Assembly: GCA_020736575.1 (NCBI GenBank)
Contig: JAGPYM010000003.1
Span: 310,001-374,000 of the forward strand
From: Thelonectria olida
Lineage: Eukaryota; Ascomycota; Sordariomycetes; Hypocreales; Nectriaceae
Direction of reading: 5' to 3'
Length of the DNA: 64,000 bases
Shown: positions 34,021 to 45,391 of the stretch, in pieces
Position numbering within the stretch: the first letter of the stretch is position 1
Layout of the letters: each line of letters starts with the position of its first letter
Translations under genes and position numbers: made by a program
Notes under the pieces: model-generated
Told to the model about the DNA's origin: nothing
The model's input: only the letters and a program-made list of their open reading frames with translations
The model's database searches: none

Positions 34021-35604
34021 ATGCACCAAGCCGACAAGTTTGATTGGGATATGGAGACTCTTCATGGAGTCGGAGCTCCAATCTCCGCCATGACCTACTC
34101 CATCGACACGAAGCGCCGCCACCTGTCCCTCGACCACCTCCCCGTCGAGATCATCGCCGCCATCTGCCACAACCTGTGCATGCACTGCCGCCTCGCCAAC
34201 GTCGTCGACCTCTCCCCCAGCGTCGTCACTCAAGCCCTGGAAGATCAGCAGGCCCTCTCTCGTCTGAGCCGGACCTCTCGCCTGTTCCGCGATAACGCCC
34301 AACCCATCCTCTTTCACTACTACCATACGGGCATCCAACCCGATCCGTCCAGCCCCGAACGGTGGGGCGACGCCGTGGCCAGGAATCGCGAGATCGAAGC
34401 CCTGGAGTCCTTTTTGCGTACTCTGCTGGAGCGGCCTGATCTGGCAAAGCACGTGCGAGGCCTGGCCTTTTTTGCCCTGCGCACCGTTCGCGCTCAGAAT
34501 GTGCCTCCTGCCACTCAGGCTCTCTTCCGGCAGGCCGGAGAGCGCGCTGGGTTTCGCCCGTTGCCGACGTACGATCATGTCGAGTCCAAGTGGCTTCAAG
34601 AGGCCACCATCATGACGACGCCGTTTCTTGAGCAGCTTCTCATTTACCGTTCATCCCAGGAAGGTCTGCAATACCTGAGAGACTCGCCCTTTTACCTGCC
34701 TCACCTCAAGTATCTGGTCCTGCCCGGACAGGACAGAAATCCCGACGAATGCTGTCACATTCAAGAGATGCAGGATGTTCTCGCCAAGGCACAAAATCTC
34801 GAGGTTCTACAGGCGAGCGACTGCGACTCCGGGACCGACATTCCTCATCGCGAACGATTCCGGTCCGAGCCGTGGAACACTGCGCTGATGAGTCTGCGGA
34901 ACCTGTCGCTTCACGGCTTAGATCCCGATAACCTAGGCAAGATTCTTCGTCGCAGTCCTATCTTGGAAGATCTGGAGTACTTTTGCGACATGGACAAGTA
35001 CACAGTTCTTCAGCACGACCACTTGACGCCCATTCGCGATACCTTGAAAAGGTTCTGTTACACCAGCACCACGTGGGAACACGCCCAAGGATCGTCGGAC
35101 GAAGTAATCGAGACCATATCCGGCTTTCTGCGGTGGGATCCGTTCCTCCGCGGCGACATGAGCTTTTCCGACTTTCCAAAACTAGAGATCCTCGAGGTTG
35201 AACAGCTTTTACTCTACGGACCCGTGTTTGATCAAGGGGAGCGAGAGGTAAACTTTGCAATATTCCACGAGGTTGGGCCGGAGCTGTTCATGTCCTGCAT
35301 CCCGCCGTCGTTGAGAGTGTTGCACATTGGCATGGTCCTAGCCTGGCCAGAGATGCATAGGGATCTGATGGGACTTTCCAAGAAGCTATATCGGTTTCCC
35401 GAATTGACAACAGTGGCGGTTGATCCACACGAGCCTCCGCCGGCTGCCCAAGTCAAGGAGCTCACCGACACGTTTGCCGAAAAGGGTGTTTTGTTCTGTC
35501 TGGGCCAGACGACTCAGGTTCCATTTTCAAGAGGGATGCTCGGGGTGAGACCAGGTCACGAGCCATCAGGCGTTACGGATTTGCGATTTCAACTGTACGA
35601 ATAG
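34021..35604 (+). CDS. F-box domain protein
   Basis: A single 527-residue exon. An F-box is visible near residues 37-85 (LSLDHLPVEIIAAICHNL, then LSRLSRTSRLFRDNAQPILF), followed by a long alpha/beta region with leucine-rich blocks such as SLRNLSLHGLDPDNLGKIL and LEDLEYFCDMDKY. This is the usual form of fungal F-box proteins, which recruit substrates to SCF ubiquitin ligases through Skp1. These proteins diverge fast, so no target can be suggested. No signal peptide or membrane span. Confidence 0.85.
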   Translation: MHQADKFDWDMETLHGVGAPISAMTYSIDTKRRHLSLDHLPVEIIAAICHNLCMHCRLANVVDLSPSVVTQALEDQQALSRLSRTSRLFRDNAQPILFHYYHTGIQPDPSSPERWGDAVARNREIEALESFLRTLLERPDLAKHVRGLAFFALRTVRAQNVPPATQALFRQAGERAGFRPLPTYDHVESKWLQEATIMTTPFLEQLLIYRSSQEGLQYLRDSPFYLPHLKYLVLPGQDRNPDECCHIQEMQDVLAKAQNLEVLQASDCDSGTDIPHRERFRSEPWNTALMSLRNLSLHGLDPDNLGKILRRSPILEDLEYFCDMDKYTVLQHDHLTPIRDTLKRFCYTSTTWEHAQGSSDEVIETISGFLRWDPFLRGDMSFSDFPKLEILEVEQLLLYGPVFDQGEREVNFAIFHEVGPELFMSCIPPSLRVLHIGMVLAWPEMHRDLMGLSKKLYRFPELTTVAVDPHEPPPAAQVKELTDTFAEKGVLFCLGQTTQVPFSRGMLGVRPGHEPSGVTDLRFQLYE

Positions 35605-35975
35605 ATGCCTTGCTTTCATGCGTCGTTATTCTTGCCGTCGTTAGTAATTATTCATCTCACCGCAGTCGGGCCGTCGGGTGTTGTGTATTTCCCCGTCGAT
35701 TTCCCCGTCCGTTTCTCCGATCCATTCGATGAGGATGTTCCCGTCGAGTTTCCCCGGTTCACGTCATTCGACTCGGACGATGGTAGTTCTCGACTAACCT
35801 CCGCACCCCGCATCTGGGGTGATGGGGATCTCCACACAACCGTGGAATCAAGTTCGAGTCCTTGCATTCGCGATAATCGGTCCGATGGGAAGCGGGTGAC
35901 TGTTGAGGAGTGATGATCAAACTGCTATAAAGGACGAACTGGACATGATGTTGAACACGGCATGGCACGATCATC
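35605..35975. other. Short intergenic and GH1 promoter
   Basis: About 370 bp between the F-box stop and the GH1 start. It holds repeated TTTCCCCGTCGA/TTTCCCCGTCCG-like words at 35689-35755 and a TATA box at 35926. Nothing else was seen. Confidence 0.5.
35926..35931 (+). promoter_or_regulatory. TATA box of the GH1 gene
   Basis: TATAAA 45 bp upstream of the start codon in the only AT-rich patch of this promoter. The distance implies a very short 5' leader. Confidence 0.55.
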
Positions 35976-37826
35976 ATGGCTTCACTTGTTCAACTCTTTC
36001 TGGCTCTGGCCCCTCTGACTTTTGCCCAGCAAGTCTATCTCCATGCTGACGGTCCAACCCGTGACTGCAAAGCTACAAAGACGGGTCAACCAAAATATCA
36101 CTTTACTCCCTTCAGTTATACCCTGACTGATACTGTGCGATATGCAACGTCGGTGCCGGCGCCCACCTCGACCACGACGTATGCAGACCCTCCCGAGTCC
36201 CTGGTGACTCTCGTTCCCTCCTTGTCCTTTACGACTTGGGGAAAATGGGATCCTAATGGAACCCAAGCCACCGACACGGATGACCCGTATGGCCAAGCAG
36301 CCTGGACGTCTCTCTGGGAGCACGCAAACCCACCCAACTTTACAGAAACGGCCGTCTTTAGCACGACGGTCTCTCCAACGCCCATTCCGAGTAGTGAGCT
36401 GGTTCTGCCCCCCAAAGACTACTTTGGACCGACCGACTGCTACAGCTTTCCCAAGGGCTTTGCCTTTGGCGTGTCCAGCTCGGCCAGTCAGATCGAAGGG
36501 GCAACGGCCGACGAAGGCAAGGCGCCGTCGCTCATGGACATACTCATCCGGGATGATCGACCCAAAGACTACGTGACCAACGAGCACTACTATTACTACA
36601 AGCAAGACATTGAGCGGGTGGCGGCCATGGGTGCCAAGCATTTTTCGTTCAGCATCGCCTGGACGCGCATTCTGCCCTTTGCTCTCCCCGGGACGCCCGT
36701 CAACCAAGAAGGTGTTGACCACTACAACGACGTCATCAACTATGTCCTCGAGAAAGGCATGACTCCAGAGGTGACGCTGCTGCACTTCGACACGCCACTG
36801 ACCTTCTACGGCAACCTGAGCACCGCCGCCGACCGCCCGGAGCTGGGTTACGTGAACGGAGCCTACCAGAACGAGACTTTTGAGGATGCCTTTGTACACT
36901 ATGCCAAGGTGGCCATGTCGCACTACGCCGACCGCGTGCCGACCTGGTTCACCTTCAACGAGCCGCTGCTGTACTCGTACAACGCAAAGGCGGTCAACCA
37001 CGTCGTCAAGGCGCATGCCAGAGTCTATCACTGGTACAAGGAAGACCTGCGCGGCAAGGGGCGCATCTCTCTCAAGTTTAACGACAACTTTGGCGTTCCG
37101 AGGAACCCCAAGAGCAAGGCTGATGTGTATGCCGCCGACCACTTCAACTCGATCCAGCTCGGGCCGTTTTGCAATCCCATCTTCCTCGGCAAGGACTATC
37201 CCGAGTCGTTTAAGCAGACGTTTGACGACTACGTCCCCCTGAGCAAGAAGGACCTCGAGTACATTGGCGGCACGGCCGACTTCCTGGGGATCGACCCCTA
37301 CACGGCCACGGTGATATCGCCGCCGGTGGCCGACGACGAGGAGAGCGTCTTGGAGTGCGCGAGCAACTCGTCGGCCACGCTGCGACCGTACTGCGTGAAC
37401 CAGACGACGACCAACGTCTACGGCTGGGACATTGGCTATCGCTCCGAGACGTACGTCTACATGACGCCGACGTACCTGCGAAGCTACCTCAACTACCTGC
37501 ACAACACGTGGCGCACGCCCGTCGCCATTACCGAGTTTGGCTTCCCGGTATTTGGCGAGGCGGACAAGGACCTGGTGGACCAACTGTTCGACACGCCGCG
37601 CAGCCAATACTACCTCGGCTTCATGAGCGAGGTGCTGAAGGCGATTTGGGAGGACGGCGTTGAGGTGGTCGGGGCGTATGCGTGGAGCGCGTTTGACAAC
37701 TGGGAGTTTGGGTCGTACGAAGCGCAATTTGGGATCCAGACGGTGAATCGAACGACGCAGGAGAGGAGGTTTAAGAAGAGTTTCTTTGATTTGGTGGATT
37801 TCATGAAGGCGAGGGGAGTTGAGTGA
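35976..37826 (+). CDS. Secreted GH1 beta-glycosidase with N-terminal extension
   Basis: A single 616-residue exon. A signal peptide (MASLVQLFLALAPLTFAQ) precedes about 130 residues rich in Ser/Thr/Pro, then the GH1 barrel from about residue 155 (SFPKGFAFGVSSSASQIEGA). The acid/base E329 lies in TWFTFNEPLLYSY and the nucleophile E520 in VAITEFGFPVFGE; SAFDNWEFGSYEAQFG is the conserved tail loop. The enzyme should hydrolyse beta-glucosides or related glycosides outside the cell. The HFDTPLTFYGNL variant of the usual HWDLP motif places it in a filamentous-fungal GH1 subgroup. Multiple N-glycosylation sequons are present. A same-length open frame on the opposite strand is a codon-bias shadow. Confidence 0.93.
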   Translation: MASLVQLFLALAPLTFAQQVYLHADGPTRDCKATKTGQPKYHFTPFSYTLTDTVRYATSVPAPTSTTTYADPPESLVTLVPSLSFTTWGKWDPNGTQATDTDDPYGQAAWTSLWEHANPPNFTETAVFSTTVSPTPIPSSELVLPPKDYFGPTDCYSFPKGFAFGVSSSASQIEGATADEGKAPSLMDILIRDDRPKDYVTNEHYYYYKQDIERVAAMGAKHFSFSIAWTRILPFALPGTPVNQEGVDHYNDVINYVLEKGMTPEVTLLHFDTPLTFYGNLSTAADRPELGYVNGAYQNETFEDAFVHYAKVAMSHYADRVPTWFTFNEPLLYSYNAKAVNHVVKAHARVYHWYKEDLRGKGRISLKFNDNFGVPRNPKSKADVYAADHFNSIQLGPFCNPIFLGKDYPESFKQTFDDYVPLSKKDLEYIGGTADFLGIDPYTATVISPPVADDEESVLECASNSSATLRPYCVNQTTTNVYGWDIGYRSETYVYMTPTYLRSYLNYLHNTWRTPVAITEFGFPVFGEADKDLVDQLFDTPRSQYYLGFMSEVLKAIWEDGVEVVGAYAWSAFDNWEFGSYEAQFGIQTVNRTTQERRFKKSFFDLVDFMKARGVE

Positions 37827-38693
37827 TGAGCGGGAAGGAACGAGCTGCATTGGTAGTCACCTGACCACCCTCGACTACCTTAGGTACCAACTATGACAGT
37901 TCAGTCTGGCACAACCCCACAGAGGTTAGGAGTGAGGTTAGTGATGATACCAGACTTTAGCTTGTCACTTTACTTAGGTTAACTACCTTGGTGTGCTACA
38001 GCTTGTGCCAGAAATATCTTTTCAACTACAGTCTCATTAGAACAATCTCTGCAGTCTCGTCTCAACAATCTTGACCCCCAGTAAGGTTACACGTAATCTC
38101 ATGCGGGCCTTGATGTCGGCCTCGAATATCTCGAGCGGCAATCTAGACAGATTCATCATCCACAGCCATGACGAAGACAGAAATGCATATATCACGGCAT
38201 TCTCTCTTCCTAACCAATGGCGGCTCAGGTATATCCCATTCCGGCACTTGAACCATCACCGCCAATTTCAATCCCGCGCGTCGTCATCACCGTGTTACGG
38301 ATTGGTGGGAACGCGTCGTCAGCGCGCCAAAGCCCTATCAGGCCCATCAGGGACCACGCAGCTTTTTTGTTTATGCCGGTGATGAACGACGTTGAAAACT
38401 CAATTGATCCTGGGGAATGCGACTCGATGAAACCAGAAGGGGTAGAAACAATGATGATCAGGACGGGGGATGCAGATAGATTCGTCAGCCGGGAGGGCAT
38501 TACGTTCGCATGGAGTGTGATTGGCGGCAGTTTTGTCATTGAGGGCAATGGATGAGGTTTCGATTCAATCGAGGTCAATTGAGTCAATTGAGTCAAGGAG
38601 GCCAATGGAGAGGGTATAAAGGAGACATCGCCGTCTCTTCAACGCAACGACAACACCATCGACAGCTTCACTTCACCACCAGCACCAGTCAAC
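37827..38693. other. Intergenic and intradiol-dioxygenase promoter
   Basis: About 0.87 kb. Just upstream of the dioxygenase it holds three GTCAATTGA-like 9-bp units (38574-38595), a CCAAT box and a TATA box. The rest, including a frame at 38217-38555, has no recognisable protein. Confidence 0.5.
38602..38620 (+). promoter_or_regulatory. CCAAT and TATA boxes of the intradiol dioxygenase gene
   Basis: CCAAT at 38602-38606 and TATAAA at 38615-38620, with the TATA box 79 bp upstream of the start codon. Confidence 0.6.
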
Positions 38694-39901
38694 ATGCGTC
38701 TGTCTCACCTCCTCACCGGCCTCGCCATGGCCACTCTCTCCTCGGCCCATCCTGGCGAATCTCACAGCCACAGCCACATGAAGCGCGAGATTGTCGCCCG
38801 CGACCATGCCGCCGTCCTTGGCCGTCGCTCCTTGAACTCGTGTTCCAGCAGCATCAACGCCCGCACCACCAAGAGCCGGGCCATCCAGCGTCGAGCCGCC
38901 AAGGTCAAGGAACTGCGCGAGAAGCGCGGCATCAAGACTCGTATGCCCGACACCCGAGACCCCTGGGCTCCCTGCTAACACTCGCAGCGTCGAAAAAGTA
39001 CCGCCGCGACTTGGACGACCTCGAAGCCTGGGAAGACGTCAACCACAACATGACCGGCTCCGTCGACTACTCCATGTTCACGCCCCTCGAGACGGTCTTC
39101 GACGCCAACACCAGCTGCATCCTCGCCCCCGAAATCACCGATGGCCCCTACTACGTCGTCGGCGAGTACCTTCGCTCCAACGTCATCGAGGACCAGTGGT
39201 GCGACGGCGTGCCCCTGTTCCTCGAGGTGCAATACGTCGACGTCAACACCTGCGGCCCCGTTCCCTCTGTCGCCGTCGACGTCTGGAACTGCAACGCCAC
39301 GGGCATCTACTCGGGCATCAGCACCTCGGGCAACTACGCCGCCGACGGCATCAACAGCACCTATCTCAGGGGTATCCAGCTGACGGACCACGATGGCGTC
39401 GTGCAGTTCGAGACCATCTTCCCCGGACACTATGAGGGACGAGCGACGCACACCCATTTACTCGCGCACATGAACGCCACCGTCATGCCCAACGGAACCA
39501 TCTCCGTGTGGGACGCGCCGGTGACGCACATCGGCCAGCTGTTCTGGCCCGAGGCGATCCGCTCTGCCGTCGAGGCCCTTGCGCCATATAACACCAACGA
39601 GCAGAGCATCACCAGCAACGAGGACGACATGTGGTCTGTCCTGCAGGCGGACGAGTCGTACGACCCGTTCCCGCACTTTGTGTACCTGGGTGAGGACCTG
39701 CAGGACGGCCTGTTTGCGTGGATCCAGATTGGCGTGAACGCTTCTGCCGACTACACTTCGGATGATTACTACTCGATTGCTGCGTACCTGGACGAGAATG
39801 GCGGACATACCTTGTCGAGCGAGGGAGAGGGTGGTTCCGGTGGCAATGGATCATTCTCTGGAACACCCAGCGGTGGTCCCAGTGGTGCTCCTACCGCTTA
39901 G
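38694..39901 (+). CDS. Secreted intradiol ring-cleavage dioxygenase
   Basis: Two exons (38694-38940, 38988-39901) around a 47-nt GTATGC...CAG intron give 386 residues. A signal peptide (MRLSHLLTGLAMATLSSA) and a basic pro-like region with HSHSH precede the catalytic domain. Family blocks include CILAPEITDGPYYV, EVQYVDVNTCGPVPSVAVDVWNC and ETIFPGHYEGRATHTHL, holding the two Tyr and two His that bind Fe(III). Extracellular fungal intradiol dioxygenases open catechol-type rings between the hydroxyls and are implicated in lignin-derived aromatic breakdown. The Gly/Ser-rich tail (GGSGGNGSFSG) is a linker without an attached module. Confidence 0.94.
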
Positions 39902-40027
39902 ACTGGCTGAATAACTACACTGGGCAAAGCAGATATAAAGGTGTATTGGATAGACATTGATAGATCTTGAATATCTTGGATCGAGTACTTGGATATCTTG
40001 GACAGTTGACAGTATCTTGATGCATGT

Positions 40028-41779
40028 TTAAAACAACCAAGACACAAACGTCTTGTAGAACCATCCGCCCCGGTTCCGCCCCTTGGCCTCCATCAGCGCC
40101 GCCTTGCGCGCTAAGAACTCATTCTCCTCGCGATCAATGATGTCCTTGCCCGTGTAAAAGTCAACCTCGTGAGGCGCCCATCCGCGAGTCTTCATGGTGA
40201 ACTTGTGCCCAAAGATGAGGGCTAGGTAGATGGGAATGCCCAGGTAGCCCGTGATGAATGTCTTGTACTTTTCCTTACCAAAGTCGCCGCCGACAAACAC
40301 GTCGTAGTTCTTGGTCAGCGCCACAATGATGCACATGACCAGCGCGGCGTACGAGCCGTGGATTCCGAGCGGAGCGACGTAAGGGAGCATCGAATTGGTA
40401 ATGTTTTGGGCCTTGCGGGCGCGGCACCAGTAAATGTGCGTCACCAGAATAGAAATCCAAGTCAGCAGGCCAAAGATTGTCGTCAGGTTGACAAAGTAGC
40501 CAAAGACTTTGGTGGAATCGTCAGCCACGTTCATAAACGCCAGCAGGCCAAACAGGGCCGAGAAACCGAGGGCGTAGATGGGCACGCCGCGCTTGTCGGT
40601 GCGCTTGAAGATGGCAGGGGCCTGGTCGTTGGAAGCGAGGCCGTAGAGCGTACGACTGGCAATATACAGATCCGAGTTGGATGCAGAAAAGACAAAGACA
40701 CAGATGCAGGCGTTGATAATGTGCGGGAGGACCTTGACGCCGGCAATATCGGCAGCCACGACAAAGGGCGAGGCAGAGGCTCCAGTCTTCTCCTTGGTGG
40801 CGAAGGCAAGCTTTTCCGAGTTGTAAGGCACAAGCATGCCGACGAGCAGAACCGACAGACAATAGAAGAAGAGGATACGATAGAAGGTGAGCTTGATGGC
40901 GCGGGGGACCGTCTTGCGCGGGTTCTGGGCTTCAGCGACAGTAACACCGACGAGTTCGGTGCCGAGGTAGGCAAAGGTTGCGTTGACCATGCAAGACCAA
41001 AAGCCGAGGAACTTGCCCGCGTCGTCGTCGCGAATATATGGTTTGAAAGCGCTGCTCAATTAGCACGGATGGATGCAGGCAGGACGGATGACTTACCCAG
41101 GATCCTTCCAGTATCGGAAGCCCTTGCGGTCGTGATCAGGACCACCACCGAGCATCAGAATAAAGGAGAACAGGATGATGCCGACAATGGTGATGACCTT
41201 GAACGACGACAGCCAAAACTCGAATTCTCCAAAGAAGCGGATGCCAAAGTAGTTGATGCAGATGATGACGACCAGGAAGATGGCGATGAACACGCCCGGG
41301 TTGACCCTGTCGCGATCAACCCAATACTGGATGACCAACGCAGCAGCAGTCAACTGATTGGGCGTGACAATGATGTACTTGAACCAATAGGTCCAGCCCA
41401 ACGCAAAGCCGAGAGACGGGTCACAGAAGCGCGCGGCGTAACCAGTGAAGCCGGCAGAAATGGGCAACCATGCAGCCATCTCGCCGAGAGCAGCCATGAC
41501 CAGGAAGACGACGAATCCAATAAGGGTATAACAGATAAAGACTGAACCGGGGCCAGCTTGAGCAAGAGCCTTTCCAGTGCCGATAATAAGACCTGTTCCG
41601 ATAGCACCGCCGATGGCAATCATAGTGATGTGGCGGGCCTTGAGGCCTCTGTGCAGCGACGTCTCGGGCGACGTCTCGAGGCCGGTGATGTGCAGCGAAG
41701 AGGCATCATTTTGGACGATGCCTGTAGCGCCCGGGTCGTAACCCAGATCCGTCTTTTCGACGTCGGACGAGGACTTCAT
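40028..41779 (-). CDS. Amino-acid permease (fungal YAT/APC family)
   Basis: Two exons (41779-41097, 41051-40028) around a 45-nt GTAAGT...CAG intron give 568 residues. The APC signature is clear: LKARHITMIAIGGAIGTGL at the first transmembrane segment, then FVVFLVMAALGEMAAWLP and VGVTVAEAQNPRKTVPRAIK. Twelve hydrophobic spans and a cytosolic tail with NRGGWFYKTFVSWLF match general or dicarboxylic amino-acid permeases of the yeast family, proton symporters in the plasma membrane. The start at 41779 (MKSSSDVEK) is chosen over an upstream in-frame codon because fungal permeases begin with an acidic soluble head. It converges with the dioxygenase gene, 126 bp between stops. Confidence 0.95.
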
Positions 41780-43740
41780 GGTGGCAGATGTTTTGCAGAC
41801 GTTGAGAGAGGACAAAGGCCAGCTCGACCGGTTGAGGAGAAAACTCGACGCTGATGCAAGGGAGAGTCGAATTAAGTAGGCCAACAAAGAAAGTCAGACA
41901 GAGCAAGCAAGGATCGTCTGCTACAGCCAACGGACATGCCGTCTCGACAGATAAACTCACAGGACGCAACGATGTAACCAGTCAGCCTCACCACCACACA
42001 AGGGTCTCTGTGTCTCTCGGCGACATTGTTACCATGCCAAGACGCCGCAGTTTTCGTCCAGGCTGAAAGAGGCAGCCAGATGTGACCATCATGCGCGTCT
42101 CCTCCCCCAGGCGGACTGCTCACTGCGAGAGACTCGGCCGCCCGCTTCAAGATGCGTCACGTAACAGTTGGGCGTAACCTTGAACAGGGATTGCCACTGA
42201 TCAGCAGAGACGGGCAGAGGAGGGGATTGGCAGAGGAGAGAGGGTGCCTCGGCTTAATATGGCCTGCTGCAGCCACCGGCAAAAGTGCAGCAGAATAATA
42301 TAAATGCGTCAGCCATTTGAGTCGTGTCTCGGTCTTGTTTGTCAAACAAAGTTGTGCGTCTTTCAGCCAGGGCGAACAGGCAGGTTTCCAATGCGGCAGG
42401 CTTTTCCCCCTCACGTGAAGCCCCGATGAAGGAAGGTGTGGTGCCTCCAACGACGGAAGGTGCCTCAGCATATGGACAACTTCTAGAAGGCAGCGATATT
42501 CATCCATCCTCACTAACTGATAAGCTTCATTATGACCTTGTTTCTGCTCGACCCACACGCCGCTATCTCTGCTCCTCCATTCCCCCATCTGGAAGGTCAT
42601 CAACCCTGTCCTTGTTCTCCGAGCGGCCCCAGTCTTTCGTATCTCGAACTGCGCCTATCTGCCGACCTGGCGCTGCGGGGTAAGATTGATGGTGGAGCGA
42701 CGGATAAGACGACAAAGTTGGTCGTCGTCGAAATGAATTTCTCACCCTTGCAGCAGCCTCCCTTGTCCTTTTGTCGCGTGATACTATCGACCACCACCCT
42801 TGTCTCACTGATTGAGTCTAGAGTTAATAAACAACTGAATAAGGAGCATGGGCGTGGCTTGATTCCTTGCGCAATTGACTGAGGGCATCGTCATATAACC
42901 TCCTCGCTAAGTAGCTGAGCCTGTCATGGCATCGCCCTGAAAGTAAACATACCATACATATGCTGGGAAACCAAGTTGAACTTTGCTGATCTAATCATCT
43001 CCTCTGTTTCATGCCGACTTCTCCTCGACTCTTTGCCACATGCAGTTGGTTGCCTTACTGCTTATTCAGCCAAGTAAGACCCTCTACAGAAAAACATTAA
43101 TTTCGATCCCAATGCCACCCAACACCATCGCTTCAATGACTTTGAACTTGTTACCAGATCCTCTAACGCGTTACAGTTACGACCCAATATTCGACCTTGG
43201 GCATGAACCGCCACGTACAGGATGAAAAGAACAAGTTATTAGGTAATTCTCCATTCCCACCTTCCGGATACCGCACGGTATCGCCATTTCCAGAGGTACA
43301 CCAAGCCCATCACGTTCACGGCTTTTAACGGCACAAACGATGCGGCCAACCACCGAAGATTACGATGGCACTTCAGACGCCACTCCCGCCACAGTCCCGA
43401 CGGGCCGTTGTCAGATCATCGGCTGAGCCAAGCAATGTTTCAAACGCCAGCGTGACGCTGCGCGAACACGTGGAGCAGTTGCTACAATAACCCAGCCCGG
43501 GACAGCACTAACCACTGCTACAATTGTATGCAAGTCGATGAAGCAGGGGCTGGCTTAAATGGAGGGATAATGTGGCATTCTGGGAAAGGCGGCGGCAGGA
43601 ACACTTGAACCTTCTCAGAGGCAATCCCAGAGTGACACCATGAAGCAACTGCAGGTCACTCATGGCATGATTTGGTCACCCTCCTTTCCTTCAAAAACCT
43701 TCATTTCTTAACGTCAGCCCTACCACGGCCATGTCAATAG
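41780..43740. other. Long permease upstream region, no gene
   Basis: About 2 kb with no supported gene. It holds GATA-type words such as AGATAA (41949-41954) and CTGATAAG (42517-42524), the kind of site bound by nitrogen regulators in permease promoters; the count is not beyond chance. The last bases (ending CAATAG at 43740) could be a splice acceptor for the decayed gene that follows. Confidence 0.45.
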
Positions 43741-44790
43741 AGGTATCATACATCCCATCTCGCCACCCACACCGTGATCCCAGACGCCAAGCGCCCTGTG
43801 CTGTGCTTCACCCCCTTCCATCGCATCAACGCCCTCGAGGCCATGACGGATGAGAGAGGTTGCCGATTTTTCAGCACACTGGAGTGGACAAAGTCCGATG
43901 CCAACCTCGATGACGCCAGGTCTATGGGCGCCAGCGATGAATGGATGACTCGCGGCATGATCATCCGGCTGGCTAGTGGGTGTGTTCCTTCCCCTCTTCC
44001 CCTGAAGGGAGTCAAGCACGCCTTTGTCGTCTTGGGACCGGAGCCGGACTGTGAGGCCCACGACTGGCCCAGCGGCCAAAGAGTCGAAACGCAACTCGTG
44101 TCGTCGCTGGACGAAAGGGTCGAGCAACTATGGTGGGCGCAACAGCCAGTCACCGAGAGAACCGCGTACTCTGACGCTCCCAGCGCCATGGCGTTCCGCA
44201 ACGCGGGCGCCGATCACCGCCGGCTCGACGTCTAGAATTCGCAGCTCGGCGGTTTTCTGGCCATGGCCTGTAGCCTTCATTCCTGGAGGCTCGACCCGGC
44301 ATGCATCGCTCAAAGCTTCGTCCCTCAGGCGGAGGTGCGCGACGAGATGATGCATCGGCTCTGGGTGCAGGGCATCATCCGCTACCAACCCCTCAAGCTC
44401 AAACAGCCTGATGCCTAGGCTGCCGTCTTCCAAGCAGCGCTTCCTCTGCTCAAGTCCGACTACTAACTCTATCCTATGGACATCTCGGATGAGGTTCACC
44501 GCGAGATGCAGCAGCACCTCCTGCTGGCTTTCCCTCCCCAGCTGGTTCACAGAGGGAGATTCAAAGAGGAGCTCAAGTACCGCACCGGGACTAAAACTCG
44601 GGTGATCGTTAAGAGCTTTGTCGTGTCCACGTGGGCCGAGTTGCATTCGCCGGGACAATACCCATTCGGCCTCGTCGACATGGTTGGGCTGGTTGACAGA
44701 TGGCAGCCCACAATCTCTACAATAGCAGATGCCTCGAAGCCTTTACGTTTGCCATCACTCACTCACTCACTCACGAACTTGGTCATATAA
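43741..44790 (+). pseudogene. Decayed gene of unknown family, three in-frame stops
   Basis: One frame stays open with protein-like composition from 43741 to 44790 except for TAG at 44233, TAG at 44416 and TAA at 44464. Between stops the translation has ordinary codon use and mixed alpha/beta character (for example AFVVLGPEPDCEAHDW, VRDEMMHRLWVQGIIRYQ, DISDEVHREMQQHLLLAF). Each stop is one C-to-T change from a Gln codon, with the C before A. No known domain is recognised. A CAATAG acceptor at the left edge suggests a missing upstream exon. A further protein-like segment in another frame runs to about 44930. Alternatives are a gene with several undetected introns, though no good donor/acceptor pairs remove the stops. 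Confidence 0.6.
44755..44774. repeat. (TCAC)5 microsatellite
   Basis: Five uninterrupted TCAC units at the 3' end of the decayed unknown gene. The tract falls in its reading frame, so length change here could have altered the C-terminus. Confidence 0.9.
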
Positions 44791-44972
44791 TGGAGATGTC
44801 AATAAGGTTCCTTGAGTAAGGTTTACTCGGCAGGGATTTTCACCTCGAGACCAACTGTGAGCCCTATGAGAAGCTGATTGTGATAGATGCAAGGCTAGGG
44901 TTTGGCCTGCATCGACCTCCATTGTGTGCCTAGATTATCGGCATTTTTGACTATAATAATGGAGATGCCAAT
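44787..44972. repeat. 17-bp direct repeat pair ATAATGGAGATGYCAAT
   Basis: Copies at 44787-44803 and 44956-44972 differ at one base and enclose about 150 bp. The enclosed stretch can be read as a protein-like segment ending at a TAG at 44931. They may mark an old insertion or duplication. Confidence 0.75.
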
Positions 44973-45268
44973 CTTGTCATTTGCCCCGACTACTCATACA
45001 TGTAACGTTCTCCATACCAACTTGTCCCTTCTCAGCCGTCAAATCACTTATCCGGATTGTTGATCTTCCGGTCAACCATCGAAGACCATGTCCGCTCAAG
45101 ACCAACCAGCTGGCAACTGGCAACTGCACAACCAATGATAACGAGGTAATTCGTCCGCTATTGTTTTTATTGAGCATCAAATCAACCCCAACCCGTTTGG
45201 TTTCTCTAGAATTTCCTCACAAACCAAATCCTCATTCCTCCACCAACATCGTTCCGCACCGCAACAAC
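44973..45268. other. Spacer before the zinc-knuckle gene
   Basis: About 300 bp of AT-rich sequence between the decayed gene and the zinc-knuckle gene. No feature beyond a possible promoter was seen. Confidence 0.4.
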
Positions 45269-45391
45269 ATGAACGAGTATCTCAACGCTTCTCCTCCAGG
45301 GAGACCTGGAGTCCGGTTCTAGCCTGATGGCGAAGTCGATCCCATCAACCTCGGGTCCCGAAGGGCTCGCATAACTGCCTTTTTCAGGCAC

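Noticed and set aside
35982..37850. 622-codon open frame on the minus strand opposite the GH1 gene
   Set aside because: Its residue content is that of a reverse-complement shadow, and the plus frame has a signal peptide and both catalytic glutamates.
42157..42603. 148-codon minus-strand frame upstream of the permease
   Set aside because: No domain, mixed low complexity, no splice partner.
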